A DNA stretch of 64,000 bases, taken from positions 142,005 to 206,004 of the forward strand of contig NZ_JACHBW010000015.1 in assembly GCF_014200455.1 (NCBI RefSeq), written 5' to 3'. Source of the DNA: Paraburkholderia bannensis. Its GTDB lineage: Bacteria > Pseudomonadota > Gammaproteobacteria > Burkholderiales > Burkholderiaceae. The translations under genes were made by a program, and so were the position numbers. The notes under the pieces are model-generated. The model made no database searches. It saw nothing but the letters and a program-made list of their open reading frames with translations, and was not told the DNA's origin. Position 1 is the stretch's first letter. Each line of letters begins with the position of its first letter. Shown one piece after another: positions 26,782 through 35,908 of this stretch.

Positions 26782-27537
26782 ATGACATCGAACGACGACG
26801 CGCAACACAGCACGCTCGAACGCGGCGCAGGGCTGGCGGTGTGGCGGCAGATCGAGCAGATCCTCGCAGCCGAGATCGCCGCGAAGGGTTTCGGCGACGA
26901 TGGCCGCCTGCCGAGCGAAGGCGAACTGGCGAAGCGCTTCGACGTCAACCGGCATACGGTGCGGCGCGCGATGCTGGGCCTCGCTGCCCAGGGTCTCGTG
27001 AGCGTCGAGCAGGGGCGCGGCACCTTCGTGCAGCCCGGCGCGATCGACTACAGCATCGGCAAGCGCACGCGTTTCACGGAAAACCTGCAGCGTCATCAGC
27101 ATTCGGCGGTGGGCAAGCTGCTGGCGTCGTCGCGCGTGAAGGCCGATCCGGCGGTGGCCAAGGCGCTGGGGCTGCGCGCGGGCGCATTGGTCTATCGGCT
27201 CGAAACGCTGCACGAGTCGGACGGCGTGCCGCTCACCTACGCGCGCAGCTGGTATCCGGCCGCGCGTTTCGCCGATCTGCCCGCGGTCATGGAGCGCGTG
27301 GACAGCACGTCCAAGGCGTTGGCGGAATTTGGCGTGAGCGACTATCTGCGCAAATGGAGCCGTATCGGCAGCGTGTTGCCCGAGCCGGAAGTCGCGCGGC
27401 GTTTGAACATCAATCGACAGCAGCCGGTGCTCTGGGTCGAAAACGTCGACGTCGATCTGGAAGGCGTGGCGATCAAATACGGCGTGACGCATTTCGCAGC
27501 GGACCGCGTGCAACTGATGGTGGAGCACGAGATATGA
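26782..27537 (+). CDS. phnF: Phosphonate metabolism transcriptional regulator PhnF (GntR/HutC family)
   Basis: A 251-residue regulator. The winged helix at about residues 15-88 includes LPSEGELAKRFDVNRHTVRR, and RGTFVQPG ends the DNA-binding part. A UTRA effector domain follows (about 100-245). It is divergent from phnG and overlaps the next gene by 4 bases (ATGA). By family precedent it represses the phn genes, and the 18-bp palindrome upstream is the likely target. Confidence 0.92.
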   Translation: MTSNDDAQHSTLERGAGLAVWRQIEQILAAEIAAKGFGDDGRLPSEGELAKRFDVNRHTVRRAMLGLAAQGLVSVEQGRGTFVQPGAIDYSIGKRTRFTENLQRHQHSAVGKLLASSRVKADPAVAKALGLRAGALVYRLETLHESDGVPLTYARSWYPAARFADLPAVMERVDSTSKALAEFGVSDYLRKWSRIGSVLPEPEVARRLNINRQQPVLWVENVDVDLEGVAIKYGVTHFAADRVQLMVEHEI

Positions 27538-28280
27538 GCACCGAAATGAGCGCCGCCCACGACCTCTGGAGCGCGGCGACGCGCTTTGCGATCTATTACG
27601 CGCCGCCGCGCGACAGCATCTGGTGGCGCGCCGGTTGCGCGTGGCTTGGCCGCGACCCGGAAAGCGGCGCGCCGCTTGCGCCGCCGCAGCCTGTGGAACT
27701 GGACCAGCCGCTTGCGGCGCTGACCGTCGTGCCCGCTCGATATGGCTGGCACGGCACGCTGGTGCCGCCGTTTCGCCTCGCCGATGGCGTGACGCCGCAG
27801 ACGCTCCTTGCCGCTACGCAGGCCTGGGCCGCGCGGCGCGCGCGCTTCGCGGTGAAGGCGGAAGCGGCTACTTTGAGCCGATTCGTCGCGGTTAAGGCAA
27901 GCGACGATGCGGGCGCGCAGGCGCTTCAGGACCTGGCCGCCGACGCCTTGCGCACGCTCGGCTCGCTGCGCGCCGCGCAGACAAACGCCGAACTGGCGAA
28001 GCGCCTGGACGCGCCGCTCACGCCGCGCCAGCGCGACTACGTGGAAACCTGGGGCTATCCGTATGTGTTCGACGAGTTCCGCTTTCATATGACGCTATCC
28101 GATTCGCTCGACGATGCGCCCGCGCGCGCCGCGCTCACGCAGGCCTGGAACGCGCAGATGCACGATGCGGGCGCGTTGCCCGTGCATGGCGTGGCGATCT
28201 ACGTCGAGCCGCAGCCGGGCGCGCCCTTTGTGCTGTGGCAGCGCGTGGATTTCGCGCAGCAGCAGGAGGCAGCGGCATGA
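27534..28280 (+). CDS. DUF1045/2H-phosphoesterase-fold protein of phn loci
   Basis: A 248-residue protein of the group annotated as 'putative phosphonate metabolism protein' (DUF1045). Two H-x-T motifs, WHGT (H73-T75) and FHMT (H185-T187), match the paired catalytic motifs of 2H phosphoesterases, which open cyclic phosphates. E. coli uses the metallo-enzyme PhnP to open ribose 1,2-cyclic phosphate 5-phosphate; no phnP is visible here. The gene lies between phnF and phnN with 4-base overlaps on both sides. I infer that it may do PhnP's step. Confidence 0.85.
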   Translation: MSTEMSAAHDLWSAATRFAIYYAPPRDSIWWRAGCAWLGRDPESGAPLAPPQPVELDQPLAALTVVPARYGWHGTLVPPFRLADGVTPQTLLAATQAWAARRARFAVKAEAATLSRFVAVKASDDAGAQALQDLAADALRTLGSLRAAQTNAELAKRLDAPLTPRQRDYVETWGYPYVFDEFRFHMTLSDSLDDAPARAALTQAWNAQMHDAGALPVHGVAIYVEPQPGAPFVLWQRVDFAQQQEAAA

Positions 28281-28831
28281 CGGCCCGCCTGATTTACGTG
28301 ATGGGCCCATCGGGCGCAGGCAAGGACACGCTGCTTGGCTATGCGCGCACGCGGCTCGCAGCGGAAGGCGTGGTGTTCGCACATCGCTACATCACGCGCG
28401 AGGAGGGCGGCGGCGAAAACCACATCGCGCTCACCGACACCGAATTCGAAGCGCGCGCGCGGCTGGGCCTGTTCGCGCTGCAGTGGCGCAGCCACGCGCT
28501 GCGCTATGGGATCGGCGTGGAAGTCGAGCAGTGGCTCAAGCTGGGCTGCACCGTCGTGGTGAACGGCTCGCGCGCCTACGTGAATGAAGCGCTGGCGCGT
28601 TTTCCGCGCATGACGCTCGTGCATGTGAATGCCGCGCAACATGTGCTGGCCGCACGGCTTGCTTCGCGAGCGCGCGAAACGCCCGAACAAGTCGCCGAAC
28701 GGCTGGCGCGGCGCGCGCCGTTCGACGTGCCCGAAGGCGCGACCTTCGTGCAGATCGATAATTCCGGACGGATCGAGGATGCGGGCGCGGCCTTCGTCGC
28801 GGCGGTGCAGCGGGTGGCGCTCAAGGGCTGA
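28277..28831 (+). CDS. phnN: Ribose 1,5-bisphosphate phosphokinase
   Basis: A 184-residue P-loop kinase converting ribose 1,5-bisphosphate to PRPP, the last step of the C-P lyase route. Walker A is GPSGAGKDT at 10-18; HRYITREEGGGENH and FALQWRSHALRYGIG match the PhnN/guanylate-kinase-like family. The ATG at 28277 overlaps the previous stop as ATGA; the frame opens slightly upstream but without a ribosome binding site. Confidence 0.93.
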   Translation: MTARLIYVMGPSGAGKDTLLGYARTRLAAEGVVFAHRYITREEGGGENHIALTDTEFEARARLGLFALQWRSHALRYGIGVEVEQWLKLGCTVVVNGSRAYVNEALARFPRMTLVHVNAAQHVLAARLASRARETPEQVAERLARRAPFDVPEGATFVQIDNSGRIEDAGAAFVAAVQRVALKG

Positions 28832-28984
28832 GACGGCCGGTGCACCGTGCGCCGCGCCGGGGGCTGGGTATTTTTGGCCACGCGCTGCGCTCATGAGAAG
28901 ATGACGCCGCCCCGCGGATCGCTACAAAACGCCACAGCAATACGCCACAGCAAAACGCCGCGACCAATCCACACGAGACCGCCC

Positions 28985-29880
28985 TTGGACCGTTTCCAGG
29001 AGATGCAGATTTTCACGCGCATCGTCGACCGCCGCAGCTTCACGCAGGCGGCCGAGGACCTGAATTTGCCGCGCGCCACCGTCACCAATTCGATCAAGCG
29101 TCTCGAGACGCGCCTGGGCGTGCGCCTGCTGGAACGCACCACACGGCAGGTGAAGCCCACGCCCGACGGCGACGCCTACTATCAACGCTGCACGCGCCTG
29201 CTGGCCGATCTCGAAGAAACCGAGGAGGCCTTTCGCGACACCGATCCGCACGGCCGCCTGCGCGTGAACATGCAAGGCACGCTCGCGCAGTACTTCGTGA
29301 TGCCGCGTCTGCCGCAATTTCTGGCGCGCTACCCGCGCATCGAACTCTTTATCGGCTCGGGCGACCATTTCGTCGATCTGGTGCGCGAGGGCATCGACTG
29401 CGTGCTGCGTGCGGGCGAACTCAGCGATTCGTCGATGATCGCGCGGCGCGTCGCGCTGCTCGAACAGGTGACGGTCGCGAGTCCCGCCTATCTCGAACGG
29501 TACGGCGATCCCGCTTCGATCGAAGCGTTGCTGGATGGGCACCGCGCCGTCAACTACCTTTCGCCGGCTACGGGCCGCGCCCATCCGCTCGAATTCGCGC
29601 GCTGCCCGACGGCGTGCGCAATATCACGCTGCCGGGTCCGGTGGGCGTGAATGGCGCGGAGTTGTATACGGCGGGTGCGCTTGCGGGCCTTGGCCTCGTG
29701 CAGGTGCCGCGTTATCGCGTGCGCGAGCAACTGGCCAACGGCGAGCTGTGCGTGGTGCTGGCCGATCAGCCGCCCCCGCCGATGCCGGTTTCCGTGATGT
29801 TTCCGCAGGCACGCCAGCTTTCGCTGCGCGTGCGCACCTTTGCGGACTGGCTCGTGCAGGTTTTCGCGGACATCGGCTGA
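28985..29880 (+). pseudogene. LysR-family regulator with a frameshift near 29605
   Basis: The N-terminal part (TTG start at 28985, LDRFQEMQIFTRIVDRRSF, winged helix to about residue 60, then most of the effector domain) is in one frame as far as HPLEFA at about 29600. The rest, LPDGVRNITLPGPVGVNGAE to the stop at 29880, continues in another frame. Loss of one base in the short run GCGCGCTGCCC would explain it. Both halves are conserved family sequence, so this is either a recent frameshift or a sequencing error. ATG 29003 is an alternative start. The gene follows phnN on the same strand. Confidence 0.8.
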
Positions 29881-30016
29881 AACGGCGGCTGGTCCTGATG
29901 CTGGGTCGTCAGCCGGCGGTACGCCGTTGCGCACATCGGTATGAGGGGCGTGGCTGGCTGTCATGCGGTCCTTGGTCGGGTGAGCCGGGCGGCTGGCGGC
30001 TGACAGCGCTTGAGGC

Positions 30017-30047
30017 TTGACTTAGAGTGCACTCGAAGTCCTAACCT
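30017..30047 (+). promoter_or_regulatory. MerR-type promoter with 19-bp spacer and 20-bp operator
   Basis: TTGACT (30017-30022) and TAACCT (30042-30047) are separated by 19 bp, the long spacer on which MerR-family activators act. Within it, ACTTAGAGTGCACTCGAAGT (30020-30039) is a 20-bp palindrome with one mismatched pair. It lies just upstream of the MerR gene it presumably controls. Confidence 0.8.
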
Positions 30048-30057
30048 GAGATCCGTC

Positions 30058-30567
30058 ATGTCGAAACCCCTGACTATCGGCCAGGTGGCCGCGGCCACCG
30101 GCGTCACCACCCACACGCTACGTTACTACGAGCAGGCCGGGCTGCTGCGCGCCATCGGACGCACGCAGGCCGGGCATCGGCTGTATTCGCCCGCGGATAG
30201 GGACTGGCTGCAGTTCGTCATGCGTCTGAAAGCGACCGGCATGCCGATCGCGTCGATCCAGGCGTTCTCCGAACTGCGCGCGCAGGGCGAGGCGACCTAC
30301 GATGCCCGGCGCGAGATGCTGGCGGCGCATCGCAACGAGGTGCTGGCGCGCATCGACGATCTGCAGGCCAATCTGGCGGCGATCACCGACAAGATCGCCT
30401 GGTACGAGACGGCGGCGCGGGACGCGGCGCGACATGACGAAGACGCTCAAACCCATCGACAGGAAGAGGATTCGCCATGGATATCGGAACCCACGCAGAG
30501 CCCAACAAGCGCGACACGAAGCGCGACCACAAGCAAGACCGCTATGCGCAAGGCTGGCAAAAGCTGA
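30058..30567 (+). CDS. MerR-family transcriptional regulator
   Basis: A 169-residue MerR protein. The HTH is at about 5-45 (LTIGQVAAATGVTTHTLRYY), followed by the second wing and a coiled-coil dimerisation helix to about 125. It lacks an obvious metal-binding Cys cluster, so it is probably an aldehyde, redox or organic-effector type. The last 30 residues (Ser/Thr/Pro-rich) are read from DNA that also encodes the start of the next gene: the two overlap by 91 bases in different frames, which is odd and may mean an ancestral stop was lost. Confidence 0.85.
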   Translation: MSKPLTIGQVAAATGVTTHTLRYYEQAGLLRAIGRTQAGHRLYSPADRDWLQFVMRLKATGMPIASIQAFSELRAQGEATYDARREMLAAHRNEVLARIDDLQANLAAITDKIAWYETAARDAARHDEDAQTHRQEEDSPWISEPTQSPTSATRSATTSKTAMRKAGKS

Positions 30568-30920
30568 AAGAGATCGACGGTGCGGCCGGCGAGAAAGTCG
30601 TCGCGGCACTCGCGCCGATTGCGCCGGATTTCGGCCGCTTGCTGATCGAGTTCGGCTTCGGCGACATCTATAGCCGGCCGCAACTCGATCTGCGTGCCCG
30701 CGAAATCGCCACGATTGCCGCGCTGGCCGCGCTCGGCAACGCACAGCCGCAGTTGAAGATACACATCGAGGCCGCCCTGAATGTCGGCTGCACCCGCGAC
30801 GAGATCGTCGAGGTGTTCATGCAGATGGCGCTGTATGCCGGGTTCCCGGCGGCGCTCAATGCATTGTTCGCCGCGCGGGAGGTGTTCGCTGAGTGCGAGG
30901 TGGCGGAGTCAGCCGACTGA
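30477..30920 (+). CDS. Carboxymuconolactone decarboxylase family protein
   Basis: A 147-residue all-helical protein of the CMD/AhpD-like superfamily. ARAREIATIAALAALG-type and CTRDEIVEVFMQMALYAGFP motifs are typical (AREIATIAAL is seen here), but the CxxC peroxidase motif is absent, so it is more like gamma-carboxymuconolactone decarboxylase than AhpD. It has a GAGGA ribosome binding site and overlaps the MerR gene by 91 bases. MerR-CMD pairs are common, and the MerR promoter upstream should drive both. Confidence 0.85.
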   Translation: MDIGTHAEPNKRDTKRDHKQDRYAQGWQKLKEIDGAAGEKVVAALAPIAPDFGRLLIEFGFGDIYSRPQLDLRAREIATIAALAALGNAQPQLKIHIEAALNVGCTRDEIVEVFMQMALYAGFPAALNALFAAREVFAECEVAESAD

Positions 30921-30953
30921 TCCGGAGCATACGAGGCGCGCCGCGAACCTCCC

Positions 30954-31778
30954 TCAAGTCCGCCGCGAAACCATCCCCGAGACGCGCTGGGCCGCCTGCT
31001 GCAGCGGCTGCAGGAAGGTCTTGACCATCTGTTTGGCCGAAGTGCGCTGCGCATTGCCGCTGATGTTCATCGCGGCAATCACGCGCCCCTGGCGGTTGCG
31101 GATCGGCGCGGAGATCGAGATCAGCCCGCCTTCCAGTTCCTGATCGACGATGGCCCAGCCCTGCTCGCGCACCTGGGCGATGATCTTCTTGAGCTCTTCC
31201 TTGTCGGTCACGGTGCGCGGCGTGTGCGCGTAGAGCGGCGACGCGCCCAGCGTAGCGTCGAGCGCGTCTTCGTCGAGCGCGGACAACAGCACGCGCCCCA
31301 TCGAGGTGCAATACGCAGGCAGGCGGCTGCCGATCGACAGGTTGATCGTCATGATCTTGTGCGTGGGCACGCGCAGCACGTAGACGATCTCGGTGCGGTC
31401 CAGCACGGCCGCCGAGCAGCTTTCGTGCACTTCGGCCGAAAGCGCCTCCATGACCGGCTCGGCCAGATTCCAGAACGGCATCGACGTCAGATAGGCAAAC
31501 CCGAGGTCGAGAATCTTGGGCGTGAGGCGGAACAGCCGCCCCTCGGCCTCGACGTAGCCCAGCGTCTGCAGCGTCAGCAGGATGCGCCGCGCGCCCGCGC
31601 GCGTGAGGCCGGTGGCGGCGGCAACGTCGGTGAGCGTCTGCTCGGGGTGCTCGGCGTTGAACGCGCGGATCACGGAAAGCCCGCGCGCGAACGACTGCAC
31701 ATAGGAGTCGCCCGGCTTTTCGGGGATGTCCGTCTGCTCGTCGGAAGGGGCGGGCGGTACGCGGGTGGCGGGGTTCAT
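30954..31778 (-). CDS. IclR-family transcriptional regulator (PcaR/PobR-like)
   Basis: A 274-residue IclR regulator of the group that controls aromatic-acid (beta-ketoadipate) genes. VQSFARGLSVIRAFNAEHP is the N-terminal signature; the winged helix covers about 30-90 (LTDVAAATGLTRAGARRILL), and the effector domain about 110-270 contains RVPTHKIMTINLSIGSRLPA and AIVDQELEGGLISISAPIR. The ATG at 31778 gives the family N terminus; the frame is open to 31865. The pcaF-type thiolase gene 5 kb away may be a target. Confidence 0.88.
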   Translation of the reverse strand: MNPATRVPPAPSDEQTDIPEKPGDSYVQSFARGLSVIRAFNAEHPEQTLTDVAAATGLTRAGARRILLTLQTLGYVEAEGRLFRLTPKILDLGFAYLTSMPFWNLAEPVMEALSAEVHESCSAAVLDRTEIVYVLRVPTHKIMTINLSIGSRLPAYCTSMGRVLLSALDEDALDATLGASPLYAHTPRTVTDKEELKKIIAQVREQGWAIVDQELEGGLISISAPIRNRQGRVIAAMNISGNAQRTSAKQMVKTFLQPLQQAAQRVSGMVSRRT

Positions 31779-32389
31779 GGCGTCGTGGCGTCGGATCAAG
31801 GGCTGGAGGCGGCGCGAAAGGAACCCAAGACGATAGCGCAAGCGCTTTGTTTCGCCAACCGGCACGCGGCGGTGGGGCGGCGCATCGGCGTGAAAAATAC
31901 AAGCGGGGTGCGTCGTTTATCAGAATGGGTTGTTTGATTTTTCGCAAGTAAATTGCTGGCCGCCTGGATTGACGATTCGATTGAATATCGATAAGGGAAT
32001 TAATCGTCTTGGTTTAATCATCAGTCAATTAAAGGGGTGTTCTGAGAAGTTACGGATGCCGGTTATTTTTGGCTAACTCTGTTAGTCGCAACCTTTCGCC
32101 ACATTCACACGAATTTTCGCCTGAAGAATAGTCGATATCGCTTGCGGCGCATTGTCGCGCAGGCATCTCCGGTAATTGGAAAGATAACTGAAAGATATGT
32201 GTGTCGTTCCGTCGCGCCGGTACGTATGCGCTTTGGTGCCCTCAATAAACCTTGGCCTAAATCAAATTTTTGAAGAAGTCGTTTCCGTAGAATTTCGCTA
32301 AAAACGGTACGGGTGCATTTTGCATGGCGGGTTTTGCAATGCGAATGCGTGACAGCGTTCAAAGTGGTTAAACGGAAAAGCAGGCAAAC
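31779..32389. other. 611-bp AT-enriched region upstream of cyoA
   Basis: There is no supported gene; a minus-strand frame at 32105-32362 has no family resemblance. From about 31900 the GC content falls sharply, as expected for a control region. It should hold the promoters of cyoABCD and of the IclR gene. I could not single out a reliable -35/-10 pair. Confidence 0.5.
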
Positions 32390-33283
32390 ATGAAGAGAAA
32401 AGCCTTCAAAAGGTGGTTAATCCCCCTCGGCGGCGGGCTCGTCGCCACGCTAGCGGGATGTAGCGGCAACCTCACAGTGCTCGACCCCAAGGGCAGCGTC
32501 GGCGTCGCCGAAAAATCCCTCATCGCCACGGCCACGTGGGCCATGCTGCTCGTGGTGGTGCCGGTGATCCTGCTCACGCTCTATTTCGCCTGGCGCTACC
32601 GCGCGTCCAACCGCAATGCCACCTATGCGCCCAAGTGGGCGCATTCCACGGCGATCGAAGTCGTCGTGTGGACCATTCCGGCCATCATCATCCTGTTCCT
32701 TGCCGTACTCACCTGGAAGACCACGCACGAGCTCGACCCCTACAAGCCGCTCGAATCGAACGTGAAGCCCATCAATGTCGAGGTTGTAGCGCTCGACTGG
32801 AAGTGGCTCTTCATCTATCCGGATCTCGGCATCGCCACGGTGAACCAGCTTGCGGTGCCGGTGGGCACGCCGGTCAATTTTCGCATCACGTCGGATTCGG
32901 TGATGAATTCGTTCTTCATCCCGCAACTGGGCACCCAGGTCTACGCAATGGCGGGCATGCAGACGCGTCTGCACCTCGTCGCCGACGAAGCCGGCAATTA
33001 CGAAGGCATTTCGGCCAACTACAGCGGCAAGGGCTTCTCGGACATGAAGTTCCGCACGCTCGCTACCAGCCAGCAGGACTTCGACGCCTGGGTGCAGAAG
33101 GTCAAGGCCTCGCACGACGGTCTGTCGATGGACCAGTACGCGGGCGTCGCACAGCCGACCGAGAAGGCGCCGGTGCAGTACTTCTCGACGGTCGATCCGA
33201 AGCTCTTCAACAACATCATCGCGAAGTACAACAACGGCCACGTCACGGACTTCAATGACCCGTCGTGCGTGACCAAGGGGTAA
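32390..33283 (+). CDS. cyoA: Cytochrome o ubiquinol oxidase subunit II
   Basis: A 297-residue lipoprotein subunit. The signal ends in the lipobox LAGC (Cys24). Two transmembrane helices follow at about 45-70 and 90-112, then a periplasmic cupredoxin-like domain (VEVVALDWKWLFIYPDLGIA, SVMNSFFIPQLGTQVYAMAG). The CuA cysteines are absent, as expected for a quinol rather than a cytochrome c oxidase. It is the first gene of cyoABCD; cyoB starts 6 bases later. Confidence 0.95.
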   Translation: MKRKAFKRWLIPLGGGLVATLAGCSGNLTVLDPKGSVGVAEKSLIATATWAMLLVVVPVILLTLYFAWRYRASNRNATYAPKWAHSTAIEVVVWTIPAIIILFLAVLTWKTTHELDPYKPLESNVKPINVEVVALDWKWLFIYPDLGIATVNQLAVPVGTPVNFRITSDSVMNSFFIPQLGTQVYAMAGMQTRLHLVADEAGNYEGISANYSGKGFSDMKFRTLATSQQDFDAWVQKVKASHDGLSMDQYAGVAQPTEKAPVQYFSTVDPKLFNNIIAKYNNGHVTDFNDPSCVTKG

Positions 33284-33289
33284 GCAGTC

Positions 33290-35293
33290 ATGTTCGGAAA
33301 ACTCACCTTAGAGGCGATCCCGTTCGATCAGCCGATCATCATGGGCGCAGCGGCGTTCATGGCGCTGATCGTGGTCGCCGTGCTCGGTCTCGTGACCTGG
33401 GCCGGCAAGTGGAAATACATCTGGTCCGAATGGCTCACGAGCGTGGACCACAAGCGCATTGGCCTGATGTACATCATCGTGGCGGTGCTGATGCTCGTGC
33501 GCGGCTTTGCCGACGCCGTCATGATGCGCATCCAGCAGGCTATCGCCTTCGACGCGCCCGGCTACTTGCCGCCGCATCACTATGACCAGATCTTCTCGGC
33601 GCACGGCGTCATCATGATCTTCTTCATGGCGATGGCGCTCATGGTCGGCCTGTTCAACCTCGTGGTGCCGCTGCAGATCGGCGCGCGCGACGTGGCGTTC
33701 CCGTTCCTGAACTCGCTTTCGTTCTGGATGACGGCGATCAGCGCGATCCTCATCAATCTGTCGCTGGTGGTCGGCGAGTTCGCGCAAACGGGCTGGCTCG
33801 CGTATCCGCCGCTCTCCGAATTGCAGTTCAGTCCCGGTGTGGGGGTCGATTACTACATCTGGTCGCTGCAGCTCTCGGGTGTCGGCACCCTCATTACCGG
33901 CATCAACTTCTTCGTCACCATCCTGAAGATGCGCGCGCCGGGCATGAGCCTCATGAAGATGCCGGTGTTTACGTGGACGGCGCTGTGCTCGAACGTGCTG
34001 ATCATGGCCACCTTCCCGATCCTCACGATCGCGCTCGCACTGCTGGGCTTCGACCGTTACGTCGGCACGCACTTCTTCACGAATGACGGCGGCGGCAACG
34101 TCATGCTGTATCTGAATCTGATCTGGGCCTGGGGCCACCCCGAGGTGTACATCCTCGTACTGCCTGCGTTCGGCATCTATTCGGAAGTCATGGCTACGTT
34201 CTCGAAGAAGCCGCTGTTCGGCTACAAGACCATGGTCTATGCCTCGTGCGCGATCATGGTGCTGGCCTTCCTCGTGTGGCTGCACCACTTCTTCACGATG
34301 GGCTCCGGCGCCGACGTCAATGCGTTCTTCGGCATCATGACGATGGTGATCGCCATTCCCACGGGCGTGAAGATCTTCAACTGGCTGTTCACGATGTATC
34401 GCGGCCGCATCCAGTTCACCGCACCGGTGCTGTGGACGATTGGCTTCATGGTGACGTTCTCGATCGGCGGCATGACCGGCGTGATGATGGCGATCCCGGG
34501 TGCGGACTTTGTGCTGCATAACTCGCTGTTCCTGATCGCTCACTTCCACAACGCCATCATCGGCGGCGTGGTGTTCGGCTACCTCGCGGGCCTGCACTAC
34601 TGGTTCCCGAAGGTGTTCGGCCTCAAGCCGAGCGAAAAGCTGGGCAAGGCTTCGTTCTGGTGCTGGTTCGTCGGCTTCTACGTTGCATTCGTTCCGCTTT
34701 ACGTGCTGGGCTTCATGGGCGCGACCCGCCGTCTGAACCATTACGACAATCCCGCCTGGCATCCGTATTTCATCGTGGCTGCAATCGGCGCGGCGATCAT
34801 TGCGCTGGGCGTGGTGTTCCAGGTGCTGCAGTGGGTAATGGCGTTCGTCAACCGCAACAAGGCGGAATGCCAGGACGTCACGGGCGATCCGTGGGGCGGC
34901 CGCACGCTCGAATGGGCCACTTCGTCGCCCCCGCCGGTCTATAACTTCGCGGTTATCCCGCAGGTGCAGGAAATCGATGCATTCGCCCACATGAAGGAAA
35001 CCGGCCGCGGTCTGGGTCTGGCGGCGAAGTACAGCGATATCCATATGCCATCGAACACGTCGGCGGGCTTCTTCGTTGGCATGTTCAGCCTCGCGCTGGG
35101 TTTTGCAGGCGTGTGGCACATCGTCTGGCTCGCTGGGCTGGCGTTCGCCGCCATCGTCGTGACAATCGCCGCGCGCAGTTTCAGCGACGACGACGGCTAT
35201 TACATTCCGGCCGCGAAGGTTCGCGAGATCGAAGAGAAGCGCCATCGCGCGACGGTTGCCGTCGAACGCGATATGGCGGCAGTGGAGGCCTAA
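33290..35293 (+). CDS. cyoB: Cytochrome o ubiquinol oxidase subunit I
   Basis: A 667-residue haem-copper oxidase subunit with about 15 transmembrane helices, which reduces O2 and pumps protons. The crosslinked His-Tyr motif WGHPEVY is at H283-Y287, the CuB histidines HH at 332-333 (WLHHFFTMG), and HFHNAIIGG supplies haem ligands. The length equals that of E. coli CyoB. It is three bases from cyoC. Confidence 0.96.
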   Translation: MFGKLTLEAIPFDQPIIMGAAAFMALIVVAVLGLVTWAGKWKYIWSEWLTSVDHKRIGLMYIIVAVLMLVRGFADAVMMRIQQAIAFDAPGYLPPHHYDQIFSAHGVIMIFFMAMALMVGLFNLVVPLQIGARDVAFPFLNSLSFWMTAISAILINLSLVVGEFAQTGWLAYPPLSELQFSPGVGVDYYIWSLQLSGVGTLITGINFFVTILKMRAPGMSLMKMPVFTWTALCSNVLIMATFPILTIALALLGFDRYVGTHFFTNDGGGNVMLYLNLIWAWGHPEVYILVLPAFGIYSEVMATFSKKPLFGYKTMVYASCAIMVLAFLVWLHHFFTMGSGADVNAFFGIMTMVIAIPTGVKIFNWLFTMYRGRIQFTAPVLWTIGFMVTFSIGGMTGVMMAIPGADFVLHNSLFLIAHFHNAIIGGVVFGYLAGLHYWFPKVFGLKPSEKLGKASFWCWFVGFYVAFVPLYVLGFMGATRRLNHYDNPAWHPYFIVAAIGAAIIALGVVFQVLQWVMAFVNRNKAECQDVTGDPWGGRTLEWATSSPPPVYNFAVIPQVQEIDAFAHMKETGRGLGLAAKYSDIHMPSNTSAGFFVGMFSLALGFAGVWHIVWLAGLAFAAIVVTIAARSFSDDDGYYIPAAKVREIEEKRHRATVAVERDMAAVEA

Positions 35294-35296
35294 GCC

Positions 35297-35908
35297 ATGC
35301 TACAGAAAACCAATACGGCAACGCTCGCCGACTTCGATCATCACGATCATCCGCCGTCGAACTCGGTGTTCGGCTTCTGGATCTACCTGATGACGGACTG
35401 CGTGCTGTTCGCTTCGCTGTTCGCAACCTTTGGCGTGCTCGCACACCAGTACGCAGGCGGCCCGACGGGCAAGGACCTGTTCGACGTCACCGGCGTCGCG
35501 ATCGAAACCGCGGTGCTGCTGCTGTCGAGCATCACCTACGGTTTCGCGATGCTCGGCGCGCAGCAGCGCAAGAGCGGCGCAGTGCTGGGCTGGCTCGCCA
35601 TCACCTTCATTCTGGGTGCCACGTTCCTCGTGCTCGAACTGCGCGAATTCTCGCACCTGATTGCCGAAGGCGCCGGGCCGCAGCGCAGCGCGTTTCTCTC
35701 GTCGTTCTTTGTGCTGGTCAGCACGCACGGCCTGCACGTGTTTTTCGGTCTCGTCTGGATGGCCGTGCTGATGGTGCAAGTCCTGCGCCGTCCACAACTG
35801 GACGAGCGCGAAGTGCGCCGCCTTACGTGCCTGAGCCTCTTCTGGCACTTCCTGGACGTGGTGTGGATCTGCGTGTTTACTTTTGTCTATCTCGGGAGCG
35901 TGCTCTAA
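35297..35908 (+). CDS. cyoC: Cytochrome o ubiquinol oxidase subunit III
   Basis: A 203-residue integral membrane protein with five hydrophobic segments. FGFWIYLMTDCVLFASLFAT and FFVLVSTHGLHVFFGLVWM are typical of CyoC. It lies directly between cyoB and cyoD, and its stop codon is adjacent to the cyoD start. Confidence 0.95.
   Translation: MLQKTNTATLADFDHHDHPPSNSVFGFWIYLMTDCVLFASLFATFGVLAHQYAGGPTGKDLFDVTGVAIETAVLLLSSITYGFAMLGAQQRKSGAVLGWLAITFILGATFLVLELREFSHLIAEGAGPQRSAFLSSFFVLVSTHGLHVFFGLVWMAVLMVQVLRRPQLDEREVRRLTCLSLFWHFLDVVWICVFTFVYLGSVL

Noticed and set aside
26680..26785. A Pho box between phnF and phnG
   Set aside because: Only single half-sites are visible (CTGTAAC and CTGTCAT on the minus strand); neither has a second repeat at the right distance.
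32105..32362. An 85-residue minus-strand frame in the cyo control region
   Set aside because: Basic, unstructured-looking translation of AT-rich promoter DNA; no ribosome binding site.
33308..35245. A 645-residue minus-strand frame opposite cyoB
   Set aside because: An antisense shadow of a conserved gene; its composition (His, Arg, Asp, Glu) is not protein-like.
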